A stretch of 58,463 bases of DNA from an uncultured Muribaculaceae bacterium (GCA_910588035.1 CAJUPY010000017.1:4681-63143), one strand, 5' to 3'. Positions 27,264 to 35,584 are shown, counted from the first letter of the stretch. Notes: a model not told the origin generated them from the letters alone. Numbers and translations are program-made.

Positions 27264-27271
27264 CAAAGTTA
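27264..27271 (-). promoter_or_regulatory. Candidate -7 box for the PL11 gene
   Basis: On the minus strand this reads TAACTTTG (TAnnTTTG), about 80 bp before the PL11 ATG and close to the end of oxyR. No clear -33 element. It implies a 5' leader of about 75 nt. Confidence 0.4.
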
Positions 27272-27290
27272 ACAAATGTTTTCGGTTTTA

Positions 27291-28217
27291 TCAGAGTCTT
27301 ATGCCATATTTTCTGATTGAGGTTTCCAACATATCTTCAGGAATGAACTTGGCCAATGTGTCAACGACCGTGTTCAGCATCGTTTCCCTGACATAGTCAG
27401 ACCTGATATACATTGATATTTTTCTCATACTCTTGAAGTTTTCGTCTAATCGGCAGACGTTTTTGCGCTGGCTTTCGTCAAGGAACGGAAGGTGCATCTG
27501 CGGGATAATCGTGAACCCTCCGTTTTCATCAACGATTCTTATCAAAGTGTCAATGTTGCCCGCTTCATAAATTCTTTTGCCTGTCTCCTGTGCCTTGCAG
27601 AAACTGAACGCGCTGTCGCGGAGACACTGGGCTTCTTTCATCACCCACATGCTCTCATGGGCGAGATCATCCGGGTTGAAGATCTGTGACCGTCTGAGAC
27701 TGTCGTCAGAGAGATATACCCAGAACGGTTCGGTATAGAGCGGAATTTCATATATGCCGTTGCGTTGCAGGCCTGCTGTCGCAATGCCGATGTCGGTTTT
27801 GGTGATCAGGAGTGATTCGAGCATTGTCTCGGAGCGTATCTCTTCGACCGACAGTTTTACTGACGGGTAGGCTTTGCCATATATCTTTATGAATTTAGGC
27901 AAGATATAGGGTGCGATGCTCGGTCCGACTGAAATTCTGAGTTCTCCCGAAATCTCATTTTTTGATTCGTTGATGATCTCATTGATTCTCATGGCTTCCA
28001 TTACGACTTTCCTGGCTTGTTTTATGATCTCATTTCCGATGGCTGTGACTTTGACATATTTGTTTGTTCTGTCAAACAGAGTCACGTCAAGTTCATCTTC
28101 AAGCTTTTTGACCATGCTGCTCAGGGTCGGTTGCGTGACTCCACATTCGTCGGCTGCTTTGCCAAAATTGCGGTGATCGTCGATAGCTATGATGTATTGC
28201 AACTGTTGTATTGTCAT
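27291..28217 (-). CDS. oxyR: LysR-family regulator, OxyR type
   Basis: 308 residues. Residues 1-60 form the LysR winged helix-turn-helix (MTIQQLQYIIAIDDHRNFGKAADECGVTQPT covers it; key parts are FGKAADECGV and LSSMVKKLEDEL). The effector domain has the OxyR cysteine region with Cys in EAQCLRDSAFSFCKAQE, spaced as the redox pair Cys199/Cys208 of the E. coli protein. Peroxide would oxidise the pair and switch on target genes. It is divergent from the persulfide enzyme gene with overlapping promoters, so that gene is a likely direct target. Confidence 0.85.
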   Translation of the reverse strand: MTIQQLQYIIAIDDHRNFGKAADECGVTQPTLSSMVKKLEDELDVTLFDRTNKYVKVTAIGNEIIKQARKVVMEAMRINEIINESKNEISGELRISVGPSIAPYILPKFIKIYGKAYPSVKLSVEEIRSETMLESLLITKTDIGIATAGLQRNGIYEIPLYTEPFWVYLSDDSLRRSQIFNPDDLAHESMWVMKEAQCLRDSAFSFCKAQETGKRIYEAGNIDTLIRIVDENGGFTIIPQMHLPFLDESQRKNVCRLDENFKSMRKISMYIRSDYVRETMLNTVVDTLAKFIPEDMLETSIRKYGIRL

Positions 28218-28238
28218 CTGTCATAGATTTTATCAATG

Positions 28239-28246
28239 CAAAGATA
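28239..28246 (-). promoter_or_regulatory. Candidate -7 box for oxyR
   Basis: Minus strand TATCTTTG matches TAnnTTTG and lies about 22 bp before the oxyR ATG. It sits just upstream of the divergent promoter for the persulfide enzyme, so one bound OxyR could affect both. Confidence 0.5.
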
Positions 28247-28256
28247 GTGTTTTTCA

Positions 28257-28288
28257 GTTGTCAGTCTATCGTAATGGATCTATTTTTG
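28257..28288 (+). promoter_or_regulatory. Promoter of the persulfide enzyme gene
   Basis: GTTG (28257-28260), a 20-nt spacer and TATTTTTG (28281-28288) give a near-ideal Bacteroidetes promoter, about 20 bp before the ATG at 28308. Confidence 0.65.
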
Positions 28289-28307
28289 TGAAAAAAATTT
28301 GAAGAAT

Positions 28308-30737
28308 ATGAAATACGTGATAATCGGAGGTGTTGCCGGTGGAGCTACAGCGGCGGCCAGAATAAGACGAAACAGCGAGCATGCTGAAGTGATATTGATT
28401 GAGAAAGGTGACTACATCTCATATGCCAATTGTGGTCTGCCATACTATATCGGTGGGGTTATTGCCGAGCGCGATAAACTGTTGGTCCAGACTCCGGAGT
28501 CATTCGGACGCAGATTCAACATCGATGTCAGGGTGAAATCTGAGGTGGTCTCAATTGACCGTGAAAATAAGTCGGTTGAAATAGAATGTCGAGACGGACA
28601 CAGATACACCGAGACCTACGACAAGTTACTGCTTTCTCCCGGTGCATCGCCCGTCGTGCCCCCGTTACCAGGCATCAAAGGCGATGGAATATTCACATTG
28701 CGAAATGTAAACGACACCGATGCAATCAAAAACTACATGACCACCCGTGGGGTCAAAAAGGCGGTGGTCGTGGGGGCCGGCTTCATCGGACTCGAAATGG
28801 CGGAGAATCTACACGAATCGGGAGTGGAGGTCGCTGTCGTTGAAATGGCACCACAGGTTATGGCACCGTTAGACTACTCGATGGCATCGATCATACACGA
28901 ACATCTCAATCAAAAAGGGATCAGACTGTTTCTGGGCAGAGCAGTCACATCATTCTCTAATGACAACGGAGTGACAGACGTCAATCTTGACAACGGAGAG
29001 ACGTTGTCGGTCGATATGGTCATATTGTCAATCGGTGTGCGACCCAACACATCGCTTGCCGTTGGAGCAGGCATCGAGACCGGTGAGACGCGAGGCATAA
29101 AAGTCAATGAATATCTGCATACTTCAGACGAGAATATCTATGCAGTCGGCGATGCTGTTGAATTTCCCAATCCGGTCACCGGTCGTCCGTGGCTCAATTA
29201 TCTCGCCGGTCCGGCCAACCGTCAGGCCCGCATTGTAGCCGACAACATGGTTTTTGGAGACAAGATAAGATATGAGGGTGCGATCGGAACTTCGATAGCG
29301 AAGGTTTTTGATCTGACAGTGGCAGCGACAGGAGTGGCGGCAAAGCGACTGAAACAGGAGGGAATCGAATACCTGACGGCCACGATACACCCGTTTTCAC
29401 ATGCAGGATATTATCCGGGTGCGACCCCGATGACTGTCAAGGTTATATTCACACCCGACAGCGGCCGGCTGCTCGGGGCGCAGATAGTGGGCTATGACGG
29501 CGTTGACAAACGCATTGACCAACTGTCGCAGGTTATAAAACATGGTGGAACTGTTGAAGATCTCGTCACTGTGGAGCAGGCATACGCTCCTCCCTATTCA
29601 TCGGCGAAAGATCCGGTGGCGGTGGCCGGTTATGTCGCCGGAAACATTCTAAGTGGCAAGATGATCCCGATTTACTGGCGTGAATTGCAGGCTCTTGACA
29701 AACACTCGGTGACTTTGATTGATGTCAGGACTCCCGAAGAGTTTGCTATTGGAGCAATTGAAGGTGCGGTCAACATTCCGGTCGATGATCTGCGTTCACG
29801 TCTGACTGAGATCGACCGAGACAAACCGGTCGTTGTCTATTGCGGTGTAGGGCTTCGCGGATATCTCGCATCAAATATTCTAAAGCAAAACGGATTCAGC
29901 GATGTCAGGAATCTCATCGGTGGATTGAAGACATATAAAGCCGCGACTGCAGAATTGAAGTCAAGTCAGATGACAGGCATGACACCTAAGAAAACGGAAG
30001 TGACATCAGACATGAAAACAATCAGGGTCGACGCGTGTGGACTCTCATGCCCGGGTCCGATAATGAAACTCAAGCAAACGGTAGAGGGTCTTGGCGAAGG
30101 TCAGGCGGTAGAGATAACGGCGACCGACCCCGGATTTCCACGGGATGCTGAATCGTGGTGTGAGACAACTGGAAACAGATTTCTGTCTTACAACTCCAAA
30201 GCCGGGCAACATACCGTTGTCATAGTGAAGGGAAACAGCGAGGAGAAATCATCTGTCAGGGCAGCCAAGGGCAAGACATTTGTTCTTTTCAGCGATGATC
30301 TTGACAAGGCTCTGGCGACATTCGTGCTTGCCAACGGAGCTGCGGCAACGGGTGAGAAAGTGACAATTTTCTTCACATTCTGGGGCCTGAATGCGATCAA
30401 GAAAGAGAAGAAACCGTCAAATGTTAAAAAAGATATTTTCGGGCGCATGTTCGGCATGATGCTGCCGGCAGACTCCACGTCGCTTAAACTCTCAAAGATG
30501 AATATGGGCGGTATCGGCAGCCGCATGATGAGATTTGTAATGAAAAGAAAAAACATCTCTTCGTTGGAAATGTTGCGCGATCAGGCGGTCGCAAACGGTG
30601 TTGAGTTCATTGCCTGCCAGATGTCAATGGACGTGATGGGCATCGACAAGTCGGAACTGCTTGACAATGTCACGATTGGCGGAGTTGCGACTTATATGAA
30701 CCGCGCCGATGAGGCGAATGTGAACTTGTTTATTTAA
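28308..30737 (+). CDS. CoA-disulfide reductase / rhodanese / TusA / DsrE four-domain fusion
   Basis: 809 residues. Domains in order: FAD/NAD(P)H disulfide reductase of the CoADR/Npsr class (~1-450; GxGxxG-like start IIGGVAGGATAAAR, active-site Cys42 in NCGLPYY); rhodanese (~456-550; Cys512 in VVYCGVGLRGY); TusA/SirA-like (~568-640; Cys581 in LSCPGP); and DsrE/DsrF-like (~654-809; Cys770 in IACQMSMD). All four reactive cysteines are present. Such enzymes reduce CoA persulfide or polysulfide and pass sulfane sulfur between domains in the cytoplasm. The TTG at 28299 is an alternative start, but the ATG at 28308 fits the family. It is divergent from oxyR, which suggests peroxide or reactive-sulfur control. 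Confidence 0.92.
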   Translation: MKYVIIGGVAGGATAAARIRRNSEHAEVILIEKGDYISYANCGLPYYIGGVIAERDKLLVQTPESFGRRFNIDVRVKSEVVSIDRENKSVEIECRDGHRYTETYDKLLLSPGASPVVPPLPGIKGDGIFTLRNVNDTDAIKNYMTTRGVKKAVVVGAGFIGLEMAENLHESGVEVAVVEMAPQVMAPLDYSMASIIHEHLNQKGIRLFLGRAVTSFSNDNGVTDVNLDNGETLSVDMVILSIGVRPNTSLAVGAGIETGETRGIKVNEYLHTSDENIYAVGDAVEFPNPVTGRPWLNYLAGPANRQARIVADNMVFGDKIRYEGAIGTSIAKVFDLTVAATGVAAKRLKQEGIEYLTATIHPFSHAGYYPGATPMTVKVIFTPDSGRLLGAQIVGYDGVDKRIDQLSQVIKHGGTVEDLVTVEQAYAPPYSSAKDPVAVAGYVAGNILSGKMIPIYWRELQALDKHSVTLIDVRTPEEFAIGAIEGAVNIPVDDLRSRLTEIDRDKPVVVYCGVGLRGYLASNILKQNGFSDVRNLIGGLKTYKAATAELKSSQMTGMTPKKTEVTSDMKTIRVDACGLSCPGPIMKLKQTVEGLGEGQAVEITATDPGFPRDAESWCETTGNRFLSYNSKAGQHTVVIVKGNSEEKSSVRAAKGKTFVLFSDDLDKALATFVLANGAAATGEKVTIFFTFWGLNAIKKEKKPSNVKKDIFGRMFGMMLPADSTSLKLSKMNMGGIGSRMMRFVMKRKNISSLEMLRDQAVANGVEFIACQMSMDVMGIDKSELLDNVTIGGVATYMNRADEANVNLFI

Positions 30738-31614
30738 TATTGCTGTAAATGATTTTGGAGACCTCGGCTATTATGTTCGAGGTCTCTTCGATTGAGAACG
30801 ACGATCCGGAGACAAAAACTGCGACAGTGTATTGGCGTCCGTCAGGCAAGAGCACGTATCCCACGTCATTGACTCCGATCAGTCGCCCGAGACTATCGCG
30901 GTCGCTTGTGCCGGTCTTATGGCCGAGGGTGACCGTCGGCGGCAGATGATGTTTCAGCCGGTCGGTTCCGGTCTGACACTCTTCCAGCATTTTTGCAACA
31001 GCTGCATGCTGTGGCGATTTCTCTCTCATTTCAGAGACAAACAGGTCAAGTAACTTTGCCATTTCAACCGGTGTGGAACTATTCAGGTAGTTCAGATTGA
31101 TGTCGGCGTGCATCTCATCTTCGGTCGATTTGATTCTGATCTTATTGAATTGTGCTGCTTTCATGACGCTGTCGGCGACTGCAGTGCCTCCGATGAGCCT
31201 GAACAGAATGTCACAAGCGTTATTGTCGCTTTCTGAAACGGAATATCCAACCAATTCTGAGACAGGAAGCCTGAGATCAGTAATGCCATATTTCTCGCGC
31301 AACGGACTCCATGTGTCAGGTTTGATCTCTTCACGTCCTATGGAAATGGAGTCGTCAAAAGATACAGAGTTTCTGATACAGAAATCGGCTACAGCCAATG
31401 CCTGTGGAAATTTGTAGACACTGAGCATCGGGAAATCGCTATGACCGTTGAGCGAGACAGTATCCGTGCCGTCTATGATTGCCGTCACACCTATTTTCGC
31501 ATCAATGCCTGAACAGTATTCGTTCAACTCACGCTCAATAATCGTTTTGCGGTCATATTCGCATGACGTGAATATGACCGCAATAAAAGACAGTGCAAGA
31601 ATGGGAAAATTCAT
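30730..31614 (-). CDS. Class A beta-lactamase, CfxA/CblA-like, lipoprotein
   Basis: 294 residues. A leader ends in the lipobox FTSC (Cys18), predicting a lipid-anchored periplasmic enzyme. Catalytic motifs are all there: Ser65-Val-Tyr-Lys68 (S-x-x-K), Ser129-Asp-Asn131 (S-D-N), a Glu in the omega loop (EDEMHAD, residues 165-171) and Lys233-Thr-Gly (K-T-G-T-S). The order and the EDEMH loop resemble Bacteroidetes class A enzymes (CfxA/CblA group), which hydrolyse cephalosporins. The actual spectrum is not predictable here. A TTG start 10 codons upstream is possible; the ATG gives a better lipoprotein leader. The 3' end overlaps the convergent persulfide enzyme gene by 8 bp. Confidence 0.9.
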   Translation of the reverse strand: MNFPILALSFIAVIFTSCEYDRKTIIERELNEYCSGIDAKIGVTAIIDGTDTVSLNGHSDFPMLSVYKFPQALAVADFCIRNSVSFDDSISIGREEIKPDTWSPLREKYGITDLRLPVSELVGYSVSESDNNACDILFRLIGGTAVADSVMKAAQFNKIRIKSTEDEMHADINLNYLNSSTPVEMAKLLDLFVSEMREKSPQHAAVAKMLEECQTGTDRLKHHLPPTVTLGHKTGTSDRDSLGRLIGVNDVGYVLLPDGRQYTVAVFVSGSSFSIEETSNIIAEVSKIIYSNIK

Positions 31615-31654
31615 TTTATTAATAATCGTGATAATTGCGGTCAATTATAGTCAA

Positions 31655-32101
31655 TCAGAGCAACAGACAACACACAGATGACATTATAATGAGATAAAAC
31701 ACGATGAAGATGTAGTCTGACCATTTGTCGCGGGGCTTGAACTCACCGGCAATGAGACGTTTTTCAAACTTATCTTTCTCGATGGAAAAGTTTTCTGAAC
31801 CATTAAACAAACAGACAACATCGTTCATCATGCGTTTGAATTCCTTATCATCACAGTTGTCTTCGTCGGGCATACCGATTGCTTCGAGATTTTTGTTGAT
31901 CCTCCACCAGTAGATGTTATAATCTTTGACCACGCATAATTTTGCTGACGAAACATCACGGTCGCTCATAAAGATCTGCATGCCGGGACAATGAGCGGTT
32001 ATGATGGCACCTAAGCGACAGATGCTGTCAATTCTCGCATCTCTGTTTTCAAGAATCTGCGTGATAGTCATTTTTTGACTGAATAGTCCCACCAGTCTCA
32101 T
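31655..32101 (-). CDS. Small protein with a C-terminal membrane anchor, unknown function
   Basis: About 149 residues from the ATG at 32101 (a GTG at 32191 would overlap the vWA gene by over 60 bp). The body is soluble, with a Trp-Trp pair (YNIYWWRINKN) and acidic stretches (PDEDNCDDKEF). The last ~18 residues are hydrophobic (YIFIVFYLIIMSSVCCLLL), a tail-anchor layout. No family recognised. It lies 28 bp after the vWA gene and may be its membrane partner. Confidence 0.5.
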   Translation of the reverse strand: MRLVGLFSQKMTITQILENRDARIDSICRLGAIITAHCPGMQIFMSDRDVSSAKLCVVKDYNIYWWRINKNLEAIGMPDEDNCDDKEFKRMMNDVVCLFNGSENFSIEKDKFEKRLIAGEFKPRDKWSDYIFIVFYLIIMSSVCCLLL

Positions 32102-32129
32102 GAACAATGGAGTTGTGGAAGAAACTGCG

Positions 32130-32939
32130 TCAATCGAGATTGTCTCTTTCGGCCTTATAAGACCTGAAAACTCCGAGCATCTCTTCGTCACAGCAACTGT
32201 CCATCATTTTGTCGAAGTGCTCTCTTGACTTAACGGTGCCACGCGATGAGACTGCCGCCTCTACAAGAACAGCTGTCTTGTATCCGCTGCTGAAAGGAAC
32301 GCTTACGCCGTTTGTCATGGCTGACAATTCTTTGTACCAAGGGTGGTCAGTGATGGTTACCGTGTCTATTTTGATTTTCCCGTCGGCAGCCTTGCGGGCC
32401 TCGGTGCGCCAGTCGATCTGATTGTCGACGACATAGTCGCGATAGGTATATCCCAGACCATGGGGTGCGGCATCGGCAATCAGCAGTATCGAGCGTGTCG
32501 AACCTTCACGCCAGGGTGTTTCCTCGACGATACGTTTGATGACAAGTTCATAAAACTCGTCGCCGTCACCGCCGGAAGTGTCTTTGCTTTCCTTGACAAA
32601 TTTGATGAGGTCGTTTTCGTTATCGGTAGGTTGAATGCATTGGTAGGCTATTCCATAGTTCTGAGAGTCGATCATGTCGCAGTAGTCACCGAATGCTACG
32701 ATGCCGAGGCGCAGATCTTCATTGTCTTTAAACAAACGGGGTATCAGTTCTGAAACTTCTTTCCTGACAGCACCGATGTAGGCCGCCATTGAGCCGGTAG
32801 TGTCAAAAGCGATCACCATGTCGAGTTTGCCTATGGTTTTCGGCGCAACTGATTCTAACGGTTTCTCATTGACGTTATCTGTATCAATGGTGACAGTCTC
32901 CTCGACTGTAGTCACTTTTTTCTTTTTGAAAAATTCCAT
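32130..32939 (-). CDS. von Willebrand factor A domain protein
   Basis: 269 residues, essentially one vWA domain after a short Lys-rich start (MEFFKKKKV). The MIDAS metal site begins at VIAFDTTGSMAAYI (D-x-T-G-S in place of the common D-x-S-x-S), with the later conserved Thr/Asp near ESKDTSGGDGDE and ILLIADAAPHG. This form is like the vWA domains of alpha-kinase-linked and stress proteins. No signal peptide is seen, so it should be cytoplasmic. It may bind a partner through the MIDAS site; the neighbouring tail-anchored protein is the obvious candidate. Confidence 0.75.
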   Translation of the reverse strand: MEFFKKKKVTTVEETVTIDTDNVNEKPLESVAPKTIGKLDMVIAFDTTGSMAAYIGAVRKEVSELIPRLFKDNEDLRLGIVAFGDYCDMIDSQNYGIAYQCIQPTDNENDLIKFVKESKDTSGGDGDEFYELVIKRIVEETPWREGSTRSILLIADAAPHGLGYTYRDYVVDNQIDWRTEARKAADGKIKIDTVTITDHPWYKELSAMTNGVSVPFSSGYKTAVLVEAAVSSRGTVKSREHFDKMMDSCCDEEMLGVFRSYKAERDNLD

Positions 32940-32970
32940 TTCTTATAAATGATTCGTTTATGTGTTCAAC

Positions 32971-33327
32971 TTATTTGCTCAGTAACCTGGCCGCTTTCTT
33001 CAGGTAGTCGGCCGCTTTGTCATCGGCATCAGCCGCATGTCTGATCTGAGTCTTGTATTCGTCCATGGCGCGGTCGGCTCTTCTGTTGTAGTCTTTAGAC
33101 CGGTCTGAATCTCCCTTTCGTGTGTAATAGGCCGCCTCACGTTGATAGCCTTCGGCTTTGTTCAGATAATATCGGGCTTCACGACGGTAGTTGTCGGCCC
33201 GTTTCTGATAGTACTCGGCCTCTTGGGTGTATCGTCTGGCTTGACGGGCATTATAGTCATCGACACCGCCAGCCAATGTCGATAGTGAAATGATCAAAGA
33301 GATGAAAAAAGTGAAGAGTTTACGCAT
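32971..33327 (-). CDS. Secreted heptad-repeat protein rich in Ala and Tyr
   Basis: 118 residues with a signal peptide (about 1-20, ending STLAGG). The mature part is a run of at least five tandem heptads with Ala at position 1 and Tyr at position 4: AEYYQKR, ADNYRRE, ARYYLNK, AEGYQRE, AAYYTRK. This predicts one long amphipathic helix with a stripe of Tyr and Ala on one face and charged residues on the other. I know no family for it. The ATG at 33327 has a strong Shine-Dalgarno (AAGGAG), rare in this phylum, and that site can be hidden in a hairpin. A longer reading frame upstream exists but runs through the CAAX-protease gene. Confidence 0.65.
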   Translation of the reverse strand: MRKLFTFFISLIISLSTLAGGVDDYNARQARRYTQEAEYYQKRADNYRREARYYLNKAEGYQREAAYYTRKGDSDRSKDYNRRADRAMDEYKTQIRHAADADDKAADYLKKAARLLSK

Positions 33328-33334
33328 GATGACA

Positions 33335-33368
33335 CTCCTTTTAATTGTTCCTGTTTTATTAAAAGGAG
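33335..33368 (-). promoter_or_regulatory. Hairpin that can sequester the Shine-Dalgarno of the heptad-repeat gene
   Basis: The arms CTCCTTTTAAT (33335-33345 on the plus strand) and ATTAAAAGGAG (33358-33368) are perfect 11-bp complements with a 12-nt loop. In the minus-strand mRNA the second arm holds AAAAGGAG, the Shine-Dalgarno, just before the ATG at 33327, and the first arm is its anti-SD partner. No U-run follows, so this is not an ordinary terminator. Confidence 0.55.
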
Positions 33369-33389
33369 CACCGCGAAGATGTAAATCTA

Positions 33390-34298
33390 TCAGTGGCGTG
33401 GCGAAAAATCGGTATTCTTGTTGTCTGACGTCAACTTTTTGATAACCGAAAGTCCGGCTATGACGATCACCACACTGATGGTTGCCGTCAGCCAATCGGC
33501 CAAGGAACCGCTGCTGACGCCGATCGCGTCAAAATCTATCGATGTCAGATTGTTGGTCTCAAACCATTTGGTGATGACGACCATTGAGTTGTTGAACACA
33601 TGGGCATAGACAGCAAGCCACAGTGAGCCGCTCCAATATGCGAGATAGCCGAAAAACGCACCCAGAACAAGTCGTGGGAAAAAACCGAAAAATTGAAGAT
33701 GAATCGCACTGAAAATGAATGCTGTTATCCAAATCGCGACATGGTGGTTTACCGTAAACCCGATGAAACGTTGCATGGCTCCCCGGAAAAATATTTCCTC
33801 ACTGAAACCGGCGAAGACACCTACTATCAATATTCCCATGACCAAGGCTCCTGGACCGGTTCCAGACAACATCGCGTTGATAGAGGCTTCGGCAGCTTCC
33901 TCCATCATTTTCATCTGAACGGCGATCGTGTGCATTGACTCCGGTAGCGTCAGGTTGGAATTCCATTCGACAAGAATGTTTATTAAAGGCACTGAAGCGA
34001 TCATCACGCCAAGTGTAGTCAGACTGACTGTTGCTGACGGCAACTTATCTATTCTGAGCAACCATGCCGGAAGTCTGGTCGAGATCATTGCTGTGGCGAT
34101 AGCCGGTAAAATGAACATGAAGACATCTTGTACAACCGCCATGATTCTCAATGAAGCGACTGTGTCTGTCATTTTCAATGAAATGAACTGCATCAGCAGT
34201 GACATGGCTATCAGAAAGAAGAGAAACAGACAGGCAAGCATTGCAAGCGATAGTGACGGTTTTATTGCAAGCCTTGAGTCATATTTTGGTGTGAGCAT
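33390..34298 (-). CDS. CPBP-family intramembrane metalloprotease (CAAX protease-like)
   Basis: 302 residues with about seven or eight membrane spans. The CPBP motifs are present in order: EEIFFRGAM (E-E-x-x-x-R), a His in FSAIHLQFFGF, and HVFNNSM (H-x-x-x-N/D). Family members (Abi/Rce1/CPBP) cleave within or near the membrane, and bacterial ones are linked to bacteriocin self-immunity or protein maturation. The substrate is unknown. It lies 20 bp after trmN in a long minus-strand gene run. Confidence 0.85.
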   Translation of the reverse strand: MLTPKYDSRLAIKPSLSLAMLACLFLFFLIAMSLLMQFISLKMTDTVASLRIMAVVQDVFMFILPAIATAMISTRLPAWLLRIDKLPSATVSLTTLGVMIASVPLINILVEWNSNLTLPESMHTIAVQMKMMEEAAEASINAMLSGTGPGALVMGILIVGVFAGFSEEIFFRGAMQRFIGFTVNHHVAIWITAFIFSAIHLQFFGFFPRLVLGAFFGYLAYWSGSLWLAVYAHVFNNSMVVITKWFETNNLTSIDFDAIGVSSGSLADWLTATISVVIVIAGLSVIKKLTSDNKNTDFSPRH

Positions 34299-34318
34299 AA
34301 ATAGGTCGGTTAATGTAG

Positions 34319-35041
34319 TTAGAAATGGAGGTAGAATCCGGCGGTCAGATTGCGATATTCATCGCTGTATCCGGTTTTTGTTCTTATGGTAATTGACGAC
34401 ACCTCAGGTTGTGAATCTATTGGAGAGAAATCCCATAGTGTTCTGATCGGTATTTTCCCTTCAATGGTTTTCACATCACATTTCCTGACAAGATTAAGTC
34501 TGCCCAGTGCCGATTCAAACAAGATCGTGTCGGAGATGTCGGCCGGCGTGATCAGGCATAGATGTCCGGATGAGGTGATCAGGTCAGATGTGCGGCTGAG
34601 TATGTCGCTGCATGTCAAGGTGTCGGTATGCCTGGCATTGGCACGTTGTTGGTCGGAAGCCCTCAGTCCTGTGGTGAAAAACGGAGGGTTGGACACGATC
34701 AGATCATATTGTTCAGACGTTTTCCATTGTTTAAAGTCAGCATTGACAACTCTCACCCTGTCGTGCCATGGCGACAACGAGACATTCTCCATTGCTTCTT
34801 CTGCGGCTGCCGGATCAATCTCAAGTGCCGTTATAAGGGCATTCTCAAAACGTTGGGCGAGCATCAGGGCTATCAATCCGGTGCCGGTGCCGATGTCGAG
34901 AATACGGTTTACTGATTCCGTCCGTCCGGCCCATGCGCCAAGTAGAACACCGTCGGTGCCTATTTTCATGGCGCTGACACTGTCTGATATGGAAAATTGT
35001 TTGAAGTGGAATCTGCTTTCTCGATTAGGGTTGCGTGACAT
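34319..35041 (-). CDS. trmN: tRNA1(Val) (adenine37-N6)-methyltransferase
   Basis: 240 residues. A class I SAM-dependent methyltransferase with the nucleotide-amino N-methylase motif SNPPFF and the SAM loop ILDIGTGTGLIALML. The N-terminal FHFKQFSISDS and the MKIGTDGVLLGAW segment are typical of YfiC/TrmN6. It methylates N6 of A37 of tRNA-Val1. It starts 12 bp after rimM in the DUF4290-rimM operon, a coherent RNA-maturation grouping. Confidence 0.88.
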   Translation of the reverse strand: MSRNPNRESRFHFKQFSISDSVSAMKIGTDGVLLGAWAGRTESVNRILDIGTGTGLIALMLAQRFENALITALEIDPAAAEEAMENVSLSPWHDRVRVVNADFKQWKTSEQYDLIVSNPPFFTTGLRASDQQRANARHTDTLTCSDILSRTSDLITSSGHLCLITPADISDTILFESALGRLNLVRKCDVKTIEGKIPIRTLWDFSPIDSQPEVSSITIRTKTGYSDEYRNLTAGFYLHF

Positions 35042-35053
35042 AGCGGTCTTGCG

Positions 35054-35584
35054 TCAGATGTCAAGAATTCCTGTCGGAAGTTCCATTTCGATCGATTTGT
35101 CTTCCGGAATGATGGCTGTGATGAATTCGTCGGCAACCGGAATGAAGACACTCCGCTTGTCTGGTCGTTCGATGATGAACAGAACGTTGGCTGTCGAGTC
35201 ATCTATGTCATTGATCGTTCCTAATTCCACCCCATCGGCGAAGACTTTCCAACCGATGAAATCAGAAGCGTAAAATCCGTCTTCCTCATCATCTGACTCG
35301 TTATCCCGGGGTAGTTCATCGGTCAATCCGTAGATTGTCTTGCCGGCGAGGAGCTTGGCATGTTTCTCGTCGTTGATGTCATCAATCTCGAGCAATACCG
35401 ACTCATTGCCACGGCTTCTCCATGAACGTAAAAAAAATGGAATGAATATTCCGTCGATCGAAACGACAATGCAGCGCAGACTGTCAATGTCGATGTCACG
35501 GTCAATGACGGCCGACAATTCGCCGTTGATTCCGTGTGGCTTGACAAAGTGTCCAATCTCTGTCAGTGACTCGGCTGCGATCAT
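35054..35584 (-). CDS. rimM: 16S rRNA processing protein RimM
   Basis: 176 residues with a RimM N-terminal barrel (LTEIGHFVKPHGINGELSA, containing the G-x-x-x-x-x-H-G-x-x-G-E signature) and a C-terminal PRC-barrel domain (DFIGWKVFADGVELGTIND). RimM binds S19 and helps assemble the 30S head. The ATG overlaps the stop of the DUF4290 gene (ATGA at 35581-35584). Length is normal. Confidence 0.92.
   Translation of the reverse strand: MIAAESLTEIGHFVKPHGINGELSAVIDRDIDIDSLRCIVVSIDGIFIPFFLRSWRSRGNESVLLEIDDINDEKHAKLLAGKTIYGLTDELPRDNESDDEEDGFYASDFIGWKVFADGVELGTINDIDDSTANVLFIIERPDKRSVFIPVADEFITAIIPEDKSIEMELPTGILDI

Noticed and set aside
33335..33368. The SD hairpin as an ordinary terminator of the CAAX-protease gene.
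   Set aside because: No U-run follows on the minus strand and the stem is AT-rich; the exact pairing with the SD explains it better.
34350..35273. 307-codon plus-strand ORF opposite trmN and rimM.
   Set aside because: It is antisense to two well-matched genes, Ser/Arg-rich, and has no recognisable domain.
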